In this document: positions 24,249 through 33,821 of the stretch, in pieces
Position numbering within the stretch: the first letter of the stretch is position 1
How the letters are laid out: each line of letters begins with the position of its first letter
NCBI RefSeq assembly: GCF_945859705.1
Contig: NC_079134.1
Coordinates: forward strand, 81,932,275-81,996,274
Length of the DNA stretch: 64,000 nt
Source of the DNA: Episyrphus balteatus
Lineage: Eukaryota > Arthropoda > Insecta > Diptera > Syrphidae
Direction: 5' to 3'
Notes under the pieces: model-generated
Database searches by the model: none
Told to the model about the DNA's origin: nothing
What the model saw: the letters and a program-made list of their open reading frames with translations, nothing else
Position numbers and translations under genes: made by a program

Positions 24249-25580
24249 TTATTCCATAATGACGTCCGTCGCTTCGTCACTATCGTCGTTAGATTGTGCG
24301 GAAGCTGAGGTGTAATACTGAGATTTTAAAATTAAATCTTTAGTCATAATTGTTATAGGAGAGTTGGGTAATTTTGTGATGTTAGTTTCATCGTTTGTGG
24401 GTGGTTTGATTGGGGTGGATTGTGTTTGAATTGATGTTGTAAGGTTGTTGGTAGGATTGTTTGTAGATGATGATGTGGATGGTTTTGTTTTTGAAGGTTG
24501 GGTATCAAAGTCTATGGAAGAATCGTTTTCAGAAACTGGATTCGTTGAGTTTGGAGGTGAAGAAGTTCCTGGATTGGATGTTGATTTAGCCGGGGCTAGA
24601 TCAGATTGATTTGTGTTTGAGGGTAAAGAGGGGATGGATTTTATTGTTTTATTTTGGGGGGATGGTGGTTCGTTTGTATTTTTTTCAGTAGCAGTTGAGT
24701 TAGAGTTTTGGCCACGTATTTGAGAGGCATAGGTTTTAGACGGGTTGATTTGTTGGAATGTTTTATTGTATAGTCGCCTAGCTTCTGAAATAGAGCATTT
24801 TTGTTTGGTTTTGATTTCTAGTATTTGTTTTTCTTGAATGTATCGTGGACATTCGTTTGAGTTGGAAGGGTGAACTCCTTCGCAATTGACGCACATTGTT
24901 CTTGTACATGGAACGGGCGTGTGTGGAGGTAAGTTGCATACATAACACGTGGGCTTGCCAGTGCACCGATTTTTCGTATGACCTAAACGTTGACACACTT
25001 TGCATCTCATGGGATTAGGGAAATAATCTTTTACTAGTACCGTAGACCAACCGGCTACCACTTGTTCAGGATGATTATATAAATTGAATGTGAGAACTAC
25101 GTGCCCAGTGGGAACTTTTTTGTTGTCGACAGATTTAGTAAATTTGAAAGCACTTGTTACACCTTGAGAAGCCATATTTTTCGCGATTTCGGTATCCGGG
25201 CAGTTATTTAAGAAGGGAGCATAGATAATACCTTTGCTTAAGTTGAGGGAATCGTGAAATTTCACAGAGATAGGGCACAAGTTTGCGAGCGTTTTCGTTG
25301 CGATGAATCTACGTGCGATAGCTTCTGATTTTGTAAGAATAAGGAGGTTGCCGTCGCGGAGTTGGGAGATTGTTTCCCATTGGGTACTTATGCCGTCGAT
25401 TGCTTTGCGTATTTCGAAGACATTGAATGAATTTAGAGATTTATTACTGTCTGTTGAGGATATAACAATATATTTTGGGTTTGCGGAGTTGATTGGGTTC
25501 GTAGAAAAGTCCAAACCTGTGTAGGTAACGCGTGCACGTTTTCCTTTTTGTGTTTGATGTTGATTACTTAGGACTACCAA
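24249..25580 (-). CDS. I-clade LINE ORF1, gag-like CCHC protein
   Basis: A 443-residue open frame. Residues about 190-255 carry three cysteine-histidine knuckles in series (CKVCQRLGHTKNRC, CYVCNLPPHTPVPC, CVNCEGVHPSNSNEC), the arrangement of I and Jockey gag proteins that coat the element RNA. The N-terminal 180 residues resemble the RRM-like gag region (VLTFNLYNHP and VKDYFPNPMRC lead into the knuckles). The C-terminal 150 residues are Ser/Thr/Pro/Asn-rich and probably disordered. No stop or frameshift interrupts it. The Met at 25580 lies about 50 bp inside the GC-rich 5' end, so a very short 5' UTR is likely. Confidence 0.85.
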   Translation of the reverse strand: MVVLSNQHQTQKGKRARVTYTGLDFSTNPINSANPKYIVISSTDSNKSLNSFNVFEIRKAIDGISTQWETISQLRDGNLLILTKSEAIARRFIATKTLANLCPISVKFHDSLNLSKGIIYAPFLNNCPDTEIAKNMASQGVTSAFKFTKSVDNKKVPTGHVVLTFNLYNHPEQVVAGWSTVLVKDYFPNPMRCKVCQRLGHTKNRCTGKPTCYVCNLPPHTPVPCTRTMCVNCEGVHPSNSNECPRYIQEKQILEIKTKQKCSISEARRLYNKTFQQINPSKTYASQIRGQNSNSTATEKNTNEPPSPQNKTIKSIPSLPSNTNQSDLAPAKSTSNPGTSSPPNSTNPVSENDSSIDFDTQPSKTKPSTSSSTNNPTNNLTTSIQTQSTPIKPPTNDETNITKLPNSPITIMTKDLILKSQYYTSASAQSNDDSDEATDVIME

Positions 25581-25919
25581 GTCTAAGTCGGAAAACTTCC
25601 CCCCTCTGCGGGGGGCGGCCCTGCCATAGTGAAAAAACTTTTTTAAGATTTATTCAATTGAAAAGGATAAATTGAAATTCGATTAAATTGCTTGAAAAGC
25701 AAATTGCAAAAAGGGTTGTCAAAAAAAAACACGTGGGTTAAATGAGCGAGACAGATATACTGTATGAAACTGGTTTCCGAGGAACAAAGATGAAGTGATC
25801 GCTACGAAGGCTAGACGATGACTGTATTTAAATTATTATCTTGAATCATGTTTTTTATTAAATATGATTTAAAATCATGAAAATATAAAATATATATAAA
25901 CCAGCATAAAAGTGTTCAT

Positions 25920-25991
25920 ATATGCGTTTCGCCCCGATGTAATGGTTGGGCTCATCAGAAGATGACCATTACACCTTGTCTTGACGCATAT
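25920..25991 (-). ncRNA. Hammerhead self-cleaving ribozyme 1
   Basis: On the minus strand the order is stem III ATATGCG, cleavage triplet GTC, stem I hairpin AAGA...TCTT, core CTGATGA, stem II GCCC...GGGC, GAAA, stem III CGCATAT. All invariant core positions of the hammerhead fold are present. The ends open in stem III (type III topology). Cleavage is predicted after the C complementary to 25983. Confidence 0.88.
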
Positions 25992-26235
25992 TTTCCCGAA
26001 TAAATCGAGATACCATATAATCCGAGCTGCATAGAGCAACTGCGAATTATATAGTTGCTACAAGTCTTCAAAGAAGATAAATTGTAGCTATTTTTATTGC
26101 CTTGCTATGGCATTGGAGAAATATTTGACTGTTAACAGTCGAAATGTTTTATCCTGAACACCGTTGATTTTTATTAAATATGATTTAAAATCATGAAAAT
26201 ATAAAATATATATAAACCAGCATAAAAGTGTTCAT

Positions 26236-26307
26236 ATATGCGTTTCGCCCCGATGTAATGGTTGGGCTCATCAGAAGATGACCATTACACCTTGTCTTGA
26301 CGCATAT
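26236..26307 (-). ncRNA. Hammerhead self-cleaving ribozyme 2
   Basis: Same sequence and orientation as the ribozyme at 25920-25991, exactly 316 bp downstream on the plus-strand map. A minus-strand transcript spanning both would be cut into a 316-nt monomer. Confidence 0.88.
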
Positions 26308-26415
26308 TTTCCCGAATAAATCGAGATACCATATAATCCGAGCTGCATAGAGCAACTGCTAGAGCAACTGCTCTATGCAGCTCGGATTATATGGTATCTC
26401 GATTTATTCGGGAAA

Positions 26416-26487
26416 ATATGCGTCAAGACAAGGTGTAATGGTCATCTTCTGATGAGCCCAACCATTACATCGGGGCGAAACGCATAT
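26416..26487 (+). ncRNA. Hammerhead self-cleaving ribozyme 3
   Basis: Plus strand: stem III 26416-26422 and 26481-26487; UC at 26423-26424 with predicted cleavage after 26424; stem I 26425-26428 and 26445-26448; CTGATGA 26449-26455; stem II 26456-26459 and 26473-26476; GAAA 26477-26480. Loop I (26434-26442, TGTAATGGT) is perfectly complementary to loop II (26461-26469, ACCATTACA), a 9-bp loop-loop contact of the kind that stabilises natural hammerheads. Confidence 0.9.
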
Positions 26488-26731
26488 ATGAACACTTTTA
26501 TGCTGGTTTATATATATTTTATATTTTCATGATTTTAAATCATATTTAATAAAAATCAACGGTGTTCAGGATAAAACATTTCGACTGTTAACAGTCAAAT
26601 ATTTCTCCAATGCCATAGCAAGGCAATAAAAATAGCTACAATTTATCTTCTTTGAAGACTTGTAGCAACTATATAATTCGCAGTTGCTCTATGCAGCTCG
26701 GATTATATGGTATCTCGATTTATTCGGGAAA

Positions 26732-26803
26732 ATATGCGTCAAGACAAGGTGTAATGGTCATCTTCTGATGAGCCCAACCATTACATCGGGGCGAAACGCA
26801 TAT
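26732..26803 (+). ncRNA. Hammerhead self-cleaving ribozyme 4
   Basis: Identical by eye to the ribozyme at 26416-26487 and 316 bp from it, in the same direction. Predicted cleavage is after 26740. With ribozyme 3 it would release a unit-length RNA from a plus-strand transcript. Confidence 0.88.
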
Positions 26804-27354
26804 ATGAACACTTTTATGCTGGTTTATATATATTTTATATTTTCATGATTTTAAATCATATTTAATAAAAATCAACGGTGTTCAGGATAAAACATTTCGA
26901 CTGTTAACAGTCAAATATTTCTTGAATCATGTGTTAATATCAGTTTCCTGAATAATTTAACAAAAAAAAAATTATTTCATAGGTACATTCTCGCAGACAA
27001 ATGTATTTTTTTTTCTTTTCCTTATTCGTATCAACATTTAACTACTATCTCGCTTCCTCCCATTAAATAAATTCATCTATAAAAATCAACCCTCTCTTTT
27101 CTACGCAGTCATCGAAAAATTTAAAAATGTTTCTCAACAATTTAATTCTTGGATACATGTTTTGGACCTATGGGTAAAATCTGATGGTAGAAAATTTCAA
27201 GCACAGAAGTTTGTTCTACGTGCGACATCTTTACTAGTTATATGATCTTTGGTACATTACTTTTCAGGGATAGTCATATTGATTTGTTTGTGGGTTTTGT
27301 TGGAATCAGCGTTCAAAAATACCTTGAAATGATATGGGTTATGTTGGTATACAA

Positions 27355-27604
27355 ATGTGCCCATGATTATGAAAGTGGACTAAGTCACTTTTTACATTAT
27401 GTGAAGAAAAACTTACATAATAATTTTGTTATAACGATTTAATTGTATTCCTTTTATAAAATCACTAGAGGAGCAATAAAGAAGTTTTTTTACTGCAATT
27501 TCGCTTTCAAATAAACTTTACCTTTTAAATAATAATTATTTTTAGGCTAGATTTTATGCCATTTTTAGGAGTGACTGAGTCCACTTTCATAATTAAGGGC
27601 ACAT
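27355..27604. mobile_element. 250-bp TIR element in the right palindrome arm
   Basis: ATGTGCCC followed by ATTATGAAAGTGGACT at left is mirrored by AGTCCACTTTCATAATTA and GGGCACAT at right, a TIR of about 36 bp with few mismatches. It is absent from the left palindrome arm, so it inserted after the arms formed. The TSD is unclear. Confidence 0.7.
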
Positions 27605-28270
27605 ATAAGAATCTAAAGTTTTCTTATTATTTTTTTTTAAACCGGCACCTAATTTAGTTTAACCTGGAAAATTAGAACTTGCGGACATGAGATTTTTTAA
27701 GATTTTTGACATAAATTATAGAATATCCAAACAAACAAACCAAAAAATAAGCCTATTAGCACTAATTCCAAGATTGTACCTGGATGTTTTTTAGTGCACA
27801 TCCCAAAATTTCCCCTTTTCTCAAAAAATACTATTTTGTCATAGATATGAATGTTTTTTGCATTGCATTGTTTTGATTCTGAATGATAATGTATCTTAAA
27901 ACCTTCATGCAAAATTTGGCTCCGCTACCATAACTTTTAAGGGTTTTTCGGCAGTAAGTTAGCAACTGTTATAATAATATGGGTTGACAGATGAAAAGCA
28001 GGTATAACCAGAGACGTCAGATTGTCTTGATTTTAGATTTTCGGCATTAAAAAATACCTTGAAATCATGTATAATATGTGTATATAATACCATAGCCTAT
28101 TTTTGCTTATTTTGAAAATCTCCATTTCGCGATTTGACCTTGAAATCGCGACAAGCGGACATGAGATTTTTCTAGACTTTTGAGATATGTTATAGAATGG
28201 CAAAAGGAAGATATTGAGCAAAAAAAATTTCTACTAACATTCATTCCGAGGTTAAACCCTTATTTGACTG

Positions 28271-29052
28271 GATTAAAACATGTTTCAGCAAGAAGGGTGC
28301 GTTTCCCCAAAACATTTAACATTTAATAGCGCTAAATATTTCTCATTTTATAGCAAAAAGCTGACGTTTACTCAAATTATAGCAAAAGGTTGACATTTAC
28401 TCAAATTATATGAGAAACAAAACATTCTCCTCCTAGCAAAAAGGAAAGACCTATACCTTTTATTTCCTTAACCTCTATAGGTGTAAAGGAGATAACATAA
28501 TTAGTTGTTTAATGTGCGGTGCTGGTAAACAAAAAAAACAAAGTAGAAGAAGTCGTCGTCGTCGGTCGTGTTGCTTTTTCGTAGTAATTTCTTTTTTTTT
28601 ATTTTTTTTTTGTAAATAAATATCTTTAATAAAAAAGCCAATTTGGTTACAAATATATAATAATTTTATCAACAATAGAGGCACAGAGTAAAATTGACTG
28701 CAAAAAAACAAAAAGGGCACCCATTGGGGGTTGAATCTGCTGTTTTTTTTTTATAGAAAAAAAAAAAAAAAATAAAATGCAGTTGTAAAATACATATTTG
28801 TTGTTTTTTTTATGAAGTTTAAGCTTCACGAGTCGTTTCGTTGGTAGTTCAATAATTTTATTAAAATGAACTCACGCTTTTTGCTTTGTATGTAAAATAA
28901 ATTAACTTAAAATAAAATGTGAGTATTAATTCTGTTGCGTTTTTGTTTTAATATTAAAAGAAGTTTTGACAACTTTAAGTGTTTTCAGCCGATTGAAAAT
29001 AGACACAAGTTTTCTCAAAGCACCTCCAAATTTTTTGCCCGGAAACCCGCAT
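28271..29052. other. Gene-free interval
   Basis: Two copies of a 29-bp unit (TATAGCAAAA[A/G]GCTGACGTTT type) at about 28352-28409, long A/T runs at 28590-28620 and 28740-28775, and a GTCGTCGTCGTCGG stretch near 28551-28565. No gene recognised. Confidence 0.4.
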
Positions 29053-29262
29053 TTTTAAGAAGGCTTTAAAAAAGTGCAATCACTTAAAGTCGTAAATGAC
29101 ATGGCAGAAAGAGGAGTCAAATTAATAACCAATTTTAATAACCTTTTAACTAAAGATGAGGAACAAAAACAATATGTACTTCAAGTAGTCAGTGAGTGCC
29201 GAAAATTGTATCCTGATGCTTCCAAAACCACTTTAAGTAAATCTCTTGACACATTTTTTTAG
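29053..29262 (+). CDS. Short unidentified coding fragment
   Basis: An open frame of about 70 codons reads KKVQSLKVVNDMAERGVK, then LITNFNNLLTKDEEQKQYVLQ, and ends ...TTLSKSLDTFF before a stop at 29260. Amino-acid composition is ordinary and charged, predicted alpha-helical, unlike the low-complexity frames around it. It looks like the C-terminal end of a larger protein of unknown, possibly transposon-related, origin. No start, splice acceptor or upstream exon could be settled, so it may be a fragment. Confidence 0.4.
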
Positions 29263-29301
29263 TAATAACTTCATTAGTTATGTATTAGAAATGTAATGGG
29301 G

Positions 29302-29431
29302 ACTTTTCACGAGTCGATTTTTGCCGTGCGGCGAAGCTTTTCGACTCGTGTGAACGTAATTCGCAGGCGACCCTATAGAAAAATCCTAGTCGAACGACAT
29401 ATCGTGCGGCTAAAATCGACTCGTGAAAAGT
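29302..29431. mobile_element. 130-bp hairpin MITE
   Basis: ACTTTTCACGAGTCGATTTT and its exact inverse bound 130 bp. Inside, GCCGTGCGGCGAAGC and CGACTCGTG/GTCGAACGAC motifs pair further. The terminal design (a clock-like repetition of CGACTC words) resembles that of the larger 494-2315 element but the sequence differs. Confidence 0.75.
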
Positions 29432-29507
29432 AGGATATTAAGTATTTTGTTTTTTTTTTAGAAATCTGTTAAATGTTTCGTTTTTTTATTAAAACAGTTT
29501 AAAAAAA

Positions 29508-29874
29508 GTTTCATTTTAAATCGAGTTTGCCTTCAGCTCTTTTTGAGGTAAGTACTGAAAATTTAAATTGATGACAATATTTTGTTTTTTTTAGTAAAAC
29601 TAAACAAATTTAGCATCTGAGTTATGTGTAACAACACTACCTTTAATTAAATATATAAAAAGTGAAAATAACCCCCTCTGTTTGGAAGCTAGAGCTAATT
29701 TTCTGCGAAAAACAGTGAAAAAACAGAGATTTTTGATAATTTGAGCGAGTGTCGGCACCATTTAGACTTATCCAATCGAGCTGAAATTTTGGCTATCTAA
29801 AAATCTGCAAAGGCGGAACATTTTATGAGGTTCCCCCGACCAAATTTCGAAAATCGATTTCTTGCGGTCACTCT
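29508..29874. repeat. Dispersed repeat, copy 2 (inverse of 11854-12231)
   Basis: Matches 11854-12231 in inverse orientation, from GTTTCATTTTAAATCGAG to TTGCGGTCACTCT, with scattered substitutions and short indels. It abuts the Tc1-like relic that starts near 29885. Confidence 0.8.
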
Positions 29875-29884
29875 AGTGTATACG

Positions 29885-30710
29885 AAGGTGAACTTGTTTT
29901 GATCCGACGGAAGATTTTATGAAGTCCAAAGAACACAGAATTCAATCTTAAGTACTTTAATAAGACAGTTAAACACGGTAGAGATTTTCTAATGTTCTGC
30001 GGATGCTTTTCTTCATCTGGAGTTTGGCCAATCTTTTGAATAAAAGAAAAAATGTTTGATATCCATCACGTCCGAATTCCGGACGATGTAATATTGCCAT
30101 TCTCCGATGAGGACATGCCAATTTTATGGGAGTTTCTGCAGTACAATGACCTCAAGCACTCCTCAAAACTGGGAACAAAATGGTTTCGTAACAAAAAACT
30201 TATTGTTATGGAGTGGCCATCCTGAGTCACCTGACCTTTACCCTATGGAACACCTAAGGAGAGTTCTTAAGCGAAGGATAAATGACACTAGGTGTAAGAA
30301 CAAGCAAGAACTGTAGACAAACATAAAAAATGCATTATACTCTATCATTGTGCGAAATTGGTGGTTTCTATGGGAAGAAGTTGGGAGAAGGTTTGAAGAG
30401 GTAAGGTGCAACAACAAAGCATTAAAAGAATTGATAGCAATTTTTATAGAAAAGCATTCTTTTTTTACCAAAAAGTATAAAAACTCAACTTTGTTTCTAT
30501 TATTTTTTCCAGCTCAAATGCGCTGATAATTTTAGCTTTGAGTTTTTCCATGGTTTTAATAGTTTGGAAAAAGAAGATTTAAAGCTGTATTTTTATATTA
30601 TGTTATGTTAAGTAATTGCACATAATTCAATTTTAACTTCCATGTAAATATCCATAACAAAATTCAAAAATATGTTACAGAGCACCTTGTTTCTATTATT
30701 TTTTCCACCA
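29885..30710 (+). pseudogene. Tc1-like transposase C-terminal relic and right TIR
   Basis: Across frames, plus-strand reading gives a KHGRDFLMFCGCFSSSG-like block, MPILWEFLQYNDLKHSSK, then SPDLYPMEHLRRVLKRRIND. These correspond to the VWGCFS, QQDNDPKHT and SPDLNPIENLW motifs of Tc1 DDE transposases. Several frameshifts and stops break it, and the N-terminal DNA-binding part is missing. Two identical 21-bp copies of a TTGTTTCTATTATTTTTTCC-type sequence lie 196 bp apart (30491-30511, 30687-30707), the inverted-repeat/direct-repeat terminus of Tc1-like elements. The left TIR is gone. Confidence 0.75.
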
Positions 30711-30718
30711 CTGTATAG

Positions 30719-32280
30719 TAGAGTGGAGCGTTTTTGGACTTTTCTTTCAGATCACTGCGTGCAACTCATGGTTTATGCCTTGTGCTCTTCTGAACATATT
30801 CTGATACTTTTTTTTTATTCGACAATGGAAAAATAAAAATCGGGAAGCCTCTGAAGATTGCTCGTATTTCTCGAAAATCGATATTTTTTGAGGCGTTAGA
30901 ACCCATCTGAATTGACTTAATCTTTTTCATTTCACTACCAACTACTCATAACTTATGCTGAGTGGTCTCTAGAACCAGATCTGATTCCCTTTTTTGAGTC
31001 GTTAATGGAAAAAACGAAATCGGGAAGGCTCCGAAAAATGCACATTTTCGCAAAAATTCTGATTTTTCAAATTGTATAAAATCCCACCCAGAACAAATTT
31101 CTTTTACAACTTGTTTGTATTTGCTATATTTGTTATAACCTATTTGAACCTTATAAGCTATGGAGCACTCAAACTGAGAACTTTTCTGTAATAATGACGT
31201 CGTTTATGGGGGATTTAAGAAAATGCTACTTTGACATCCCCTGACCCATTTCAATAGAATTTTAAATTCTAATACTACACTTGAAAACTTCGTTAGTAAT
31301 TTAATTTTTATTTAAAACACTAAATTCTGTAACTGCATTTAATTTATGTCGATATCTTATTTCAATCCTTAGATATTTGACATTTAGGTGTTTCCATAAT
31401 TCTTGTCCATACTAAATTCTTGCCCATGCTAAATTTTTATTTCGAAGTCAAAATGGCGTAATAATTATACCGTTTAACGATTGACTTTTATGAATTTAAC
31501 AATATTAAAAACAAAACTTTGTGGAAAACAAAAGATTGTATGGTATTTAAGAAAACCGTCTGCAGGTAAAGTTAAAAAAAAATTAAGCATGGGCAAGAAT
31601 TATGGAAACACCTAAATGTCAAATATCTAAGGATTGAAATAAGATATCGACATAAATTAAATGCAGTTACAGAATTTAGTGTTTTAAATAAAAATTAAAT
31701 TACTAACGAAGTTTTCAAGTGTAGTATTAGAATTTATAATTCTATTGAAATGGGTCAGGGGATGTCAAAGTAGCATTTTCTTAAATCCCCCATAAACGAC
31801 GTCATTATTACAGAAAAGTTCTCAGTTTGAGTGCTCCATAGCTTATAAGGTTCAAATAGGTTATAACAAATATAGCAAATACAAACAAGTTGTAAAAGAA
31901 ATTTGTTCTGGGTGGGATTTTATACAATTTGAAAAATCAGAATTTTTGCGAAAATGTGCATTTTTCGGAGCCTTCCCGATTTTGTTTTTTCCATTAACGA
32001 CTCAAAAAAGGGTATCAGATCTGGTTCTAGAGACCACTCAGCATAAGTTATGACTAGTTGGTAGTGAAATGAAAAAGATTAAGTCAATTCAGATGGGTTC
32101 TAACGCCTCATAAAATATCAATTTTCGTGAAATACGAGCAATCTTCAGGGGCTTCCCGATTTTTATTTTTCCATTGTCGAATAAAAAAAAAGTATCAGAA
32201 TATGTTCAGAAGAGCACAAGGCATGAACCATGTGTTGCACGCAGTGATCTGAAAGAAAAGTCCAAAAACGCTCCACTCTA
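30719..32280. mobile_element. hAT-like foldback element with about 720-bp arms
   Basis: TAGAGTGGAGCGTTTTTGG and its inverse form the ends, with an 8-bp TSD CTGTATAG (30711-30718, 32281-32288). Left arm to about 31440, right arm from about 31575; the arms are nearly identical inverse copies around a 135-bp loop. No coding region. It inserted just at the right end of the Tc1 relic. Confidence 0.88.
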
Positions 32281-32288
32281 CTGTATAG

Positions 32289-33821
32289 TATAGTTATAGT
32301 TATAGTATTCGAGCATTTTATTATTCAAGATTATTTTGTTTTTTTTTTTTTTTTTTTATGAAAACATTTTTTATTATTTATAAAAAAATTAACTTAGCAT
32401 TTTTGTTGTATAAGGAAATAGGAAAAAACTTTTTTATTAGAAAATTCGTTAGAAAATGGGGTACGTAATTATTATTATTTATTAACAAGAAATTACATAT
32501 TTATTGTTAAAAAAAGACAGAACATTAGCTACAGGAGGGCGTAGATACTTAAATTAATGCAATAATGTAGTATTCAAAATAATTTCCAAAAAATGTTTTT
32601 TGTTCGAAAATGACGAAAAAAAGTTTTGTTTTTAATAAGTAATTGAAAACTCTATTATTCTAAAACCTATTTTTATACTAACATTTAAAGACATTTTCTT
32701 GTTATTGTTAAGTGGTTGAGCACTAATTTTAACTTTGGGATACTTAACTACCAGTTATTTAGACTTAAAGAAATAACAAAACTTATTTTCTGCTCACTTT
32801 GCTCTGCTTATTTGAGGGACATGCAGAAAAGATTCTTTCAACGTCACAGCAAGTAACTGTAGATTTATATTTAATAACTCAATATTATGAAAAAAAAATC
32901 CGCTTTTAAAATGGGAACTTCTAGGTATGTGGCAGCCTTATTTTAAAAGAAATATTGCCACATGATTGATTTTATCAAAATCTTTGTATAGGTTGATATT
33001 TTCATTTGTGACATTTTCCAGCCTAGACGCAAATACTTCAGCAGACTTAATTCTTTATATCTCAACAGTGTTTTTTCTATGAACCTTAAATAAGCACTAA
33101 TTTTACAAAAATCAATTAAAGTTTTCGATGAAATTTTGCATATATTTTGCATATTTTTGATATGCATTAAAATTTGTAATATTTTAATGATAAAACGACT
33201 AAATACAAAGTTTGGAATCAATATGATTCCAACAAACACCAAGGTGAGCCTAGCGACACTTAACACCTATAAACTTACCCAAAAGTGTGCATGCCAGTCC
33301 CAGGGTTAGCACGACTGGAGATCACCGGTGCTGTTAAAGAGAGATCGAATACAAAACTGGAGCATGCACACGGAAGTACTCGTCCAAGGAAATGACACTA
33401 CCCCGCCAGGCACTACCATTATTACACATGGTACTGATCCTGAACCGAGCAGCAATGCAGCGATGAAATTTTACAATCTTTTTTGTAAATACTGCTCTTA
33501 CTTGAGCTTTAAGTTGAAAACTTGAAAACGAGAAAAACTTATACAAAATAGCGAAAAACGTTTTAAATAAAAAAGGCTGTGCGTACTGTGCGGTTATTTC
33601 GTATGGAATGATTTTATTTTCTTATTCTTTTTCTTCTTCTTCTTTTTTTAAATTTGAAATAAAATATGGCCGGATGGGCGGGATATTTGAATTTTAGACC
33701 AATTATTTTTAGTTCACAATAGTTAATTTTTTAAACAAATGCAATATTTTGAATTCAAAGTAGCATTTTATAATTTAATTCATAGTAGTTATTAATTTAT
33801 TCAAATTTCAATAGTAATTTT
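32289..33821. other. Interval without supported gene
   Basis: Mostly AT-rich with no domain on either strand. A GC-richer patch at about 33285-33440 (CCAGGGTTAGCACGACTGG, GATCACCGGTG) could be a SINE or UTR fragment but shows no clear Pol III boxes. I cannot assign it. Confidence 0.35.

Larger units (their letters stand above)
20470..25635 (-). mobile_element. I-clade non-LTR retrotransposon
   Basis: A minus-strand LINE of about 5.2 kb with gag-like ORF1 (CCHC knuckles) and ORF2 carrying endonuclease, RT, RNase H and a C-terminal zinc finger. RNase H downstream of RT is a mark of the I group and separates it from Jockey. The GC-rich 5' end near 25590-25635 contains a CCCCCC/GGGGGG hairpin. 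The 3' end lies close to 20470; no clear tail or TSD was found. ORF1 is open throughout while ORF2 has frameshifts and a deletion, so the copy is young but defective. Confidence 0.85.
25852..26920. mobile_element. Retrozyme-like palindrome of 316-bp hammerhead units
   Basis: A 316-bp unit is present about 1.6 times in one orientation (25852-26352) and about 1.7 times inverted (26371-26920), around an 18-nt loop centred at 26361.5. Each full unit holds a complete hammerhead ribozyme; the cleavage points are exactly 316 bp apart (25983 and 26299; 26424 and 26740). CTTGAATCATGT flanks both sides (25840-25851 and 26921-26932), a TSD of about 10-12 bp. No protein is encoded. Tandem hammerhead units with such TSDs describe retrozymes and the terminal repeats of Penelope-like elements. 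The head-to-head arrangement is unusual and fits a Penelope-type rearrangement, but no Penelope RT is in the window. Confidence 0.85.
16640..28270. repeat. Giant imperfect palindrome (11.6 kb)
   Basis: The terminus CAGTCAAATAA at 16640 is matched inverted by TTATTTGACTG ending at 28270. Behind these ends the left arm (16640 to about 18690) and the right arm (about 25818 to 28270) are homologous in inverse order: a TCGGAATGAATGT block, a TCATGTCCGC block (twice per arm), a GTGCTAATAGGC block and a block at 18345-18670 matched by 26925-27250. The arms differ by point changes and by separate insertions. The 7.1-kb loop holds an I-clade LINE. No certain TSD was found. Confidence 0.8.
25818..28270. 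repeat. Right arm of the giant palindrome
   Basis: Inverse counterpart of the left arm, split by the retrozyme-like palindrome (25852-26920) and by a 250-bp TIR element (27355-27604). A block near 27297-27330 resembles a block near 16855-16890, so each arm also contains internal duplications. Open frames here are short and without domains. Confidence 0.7.
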
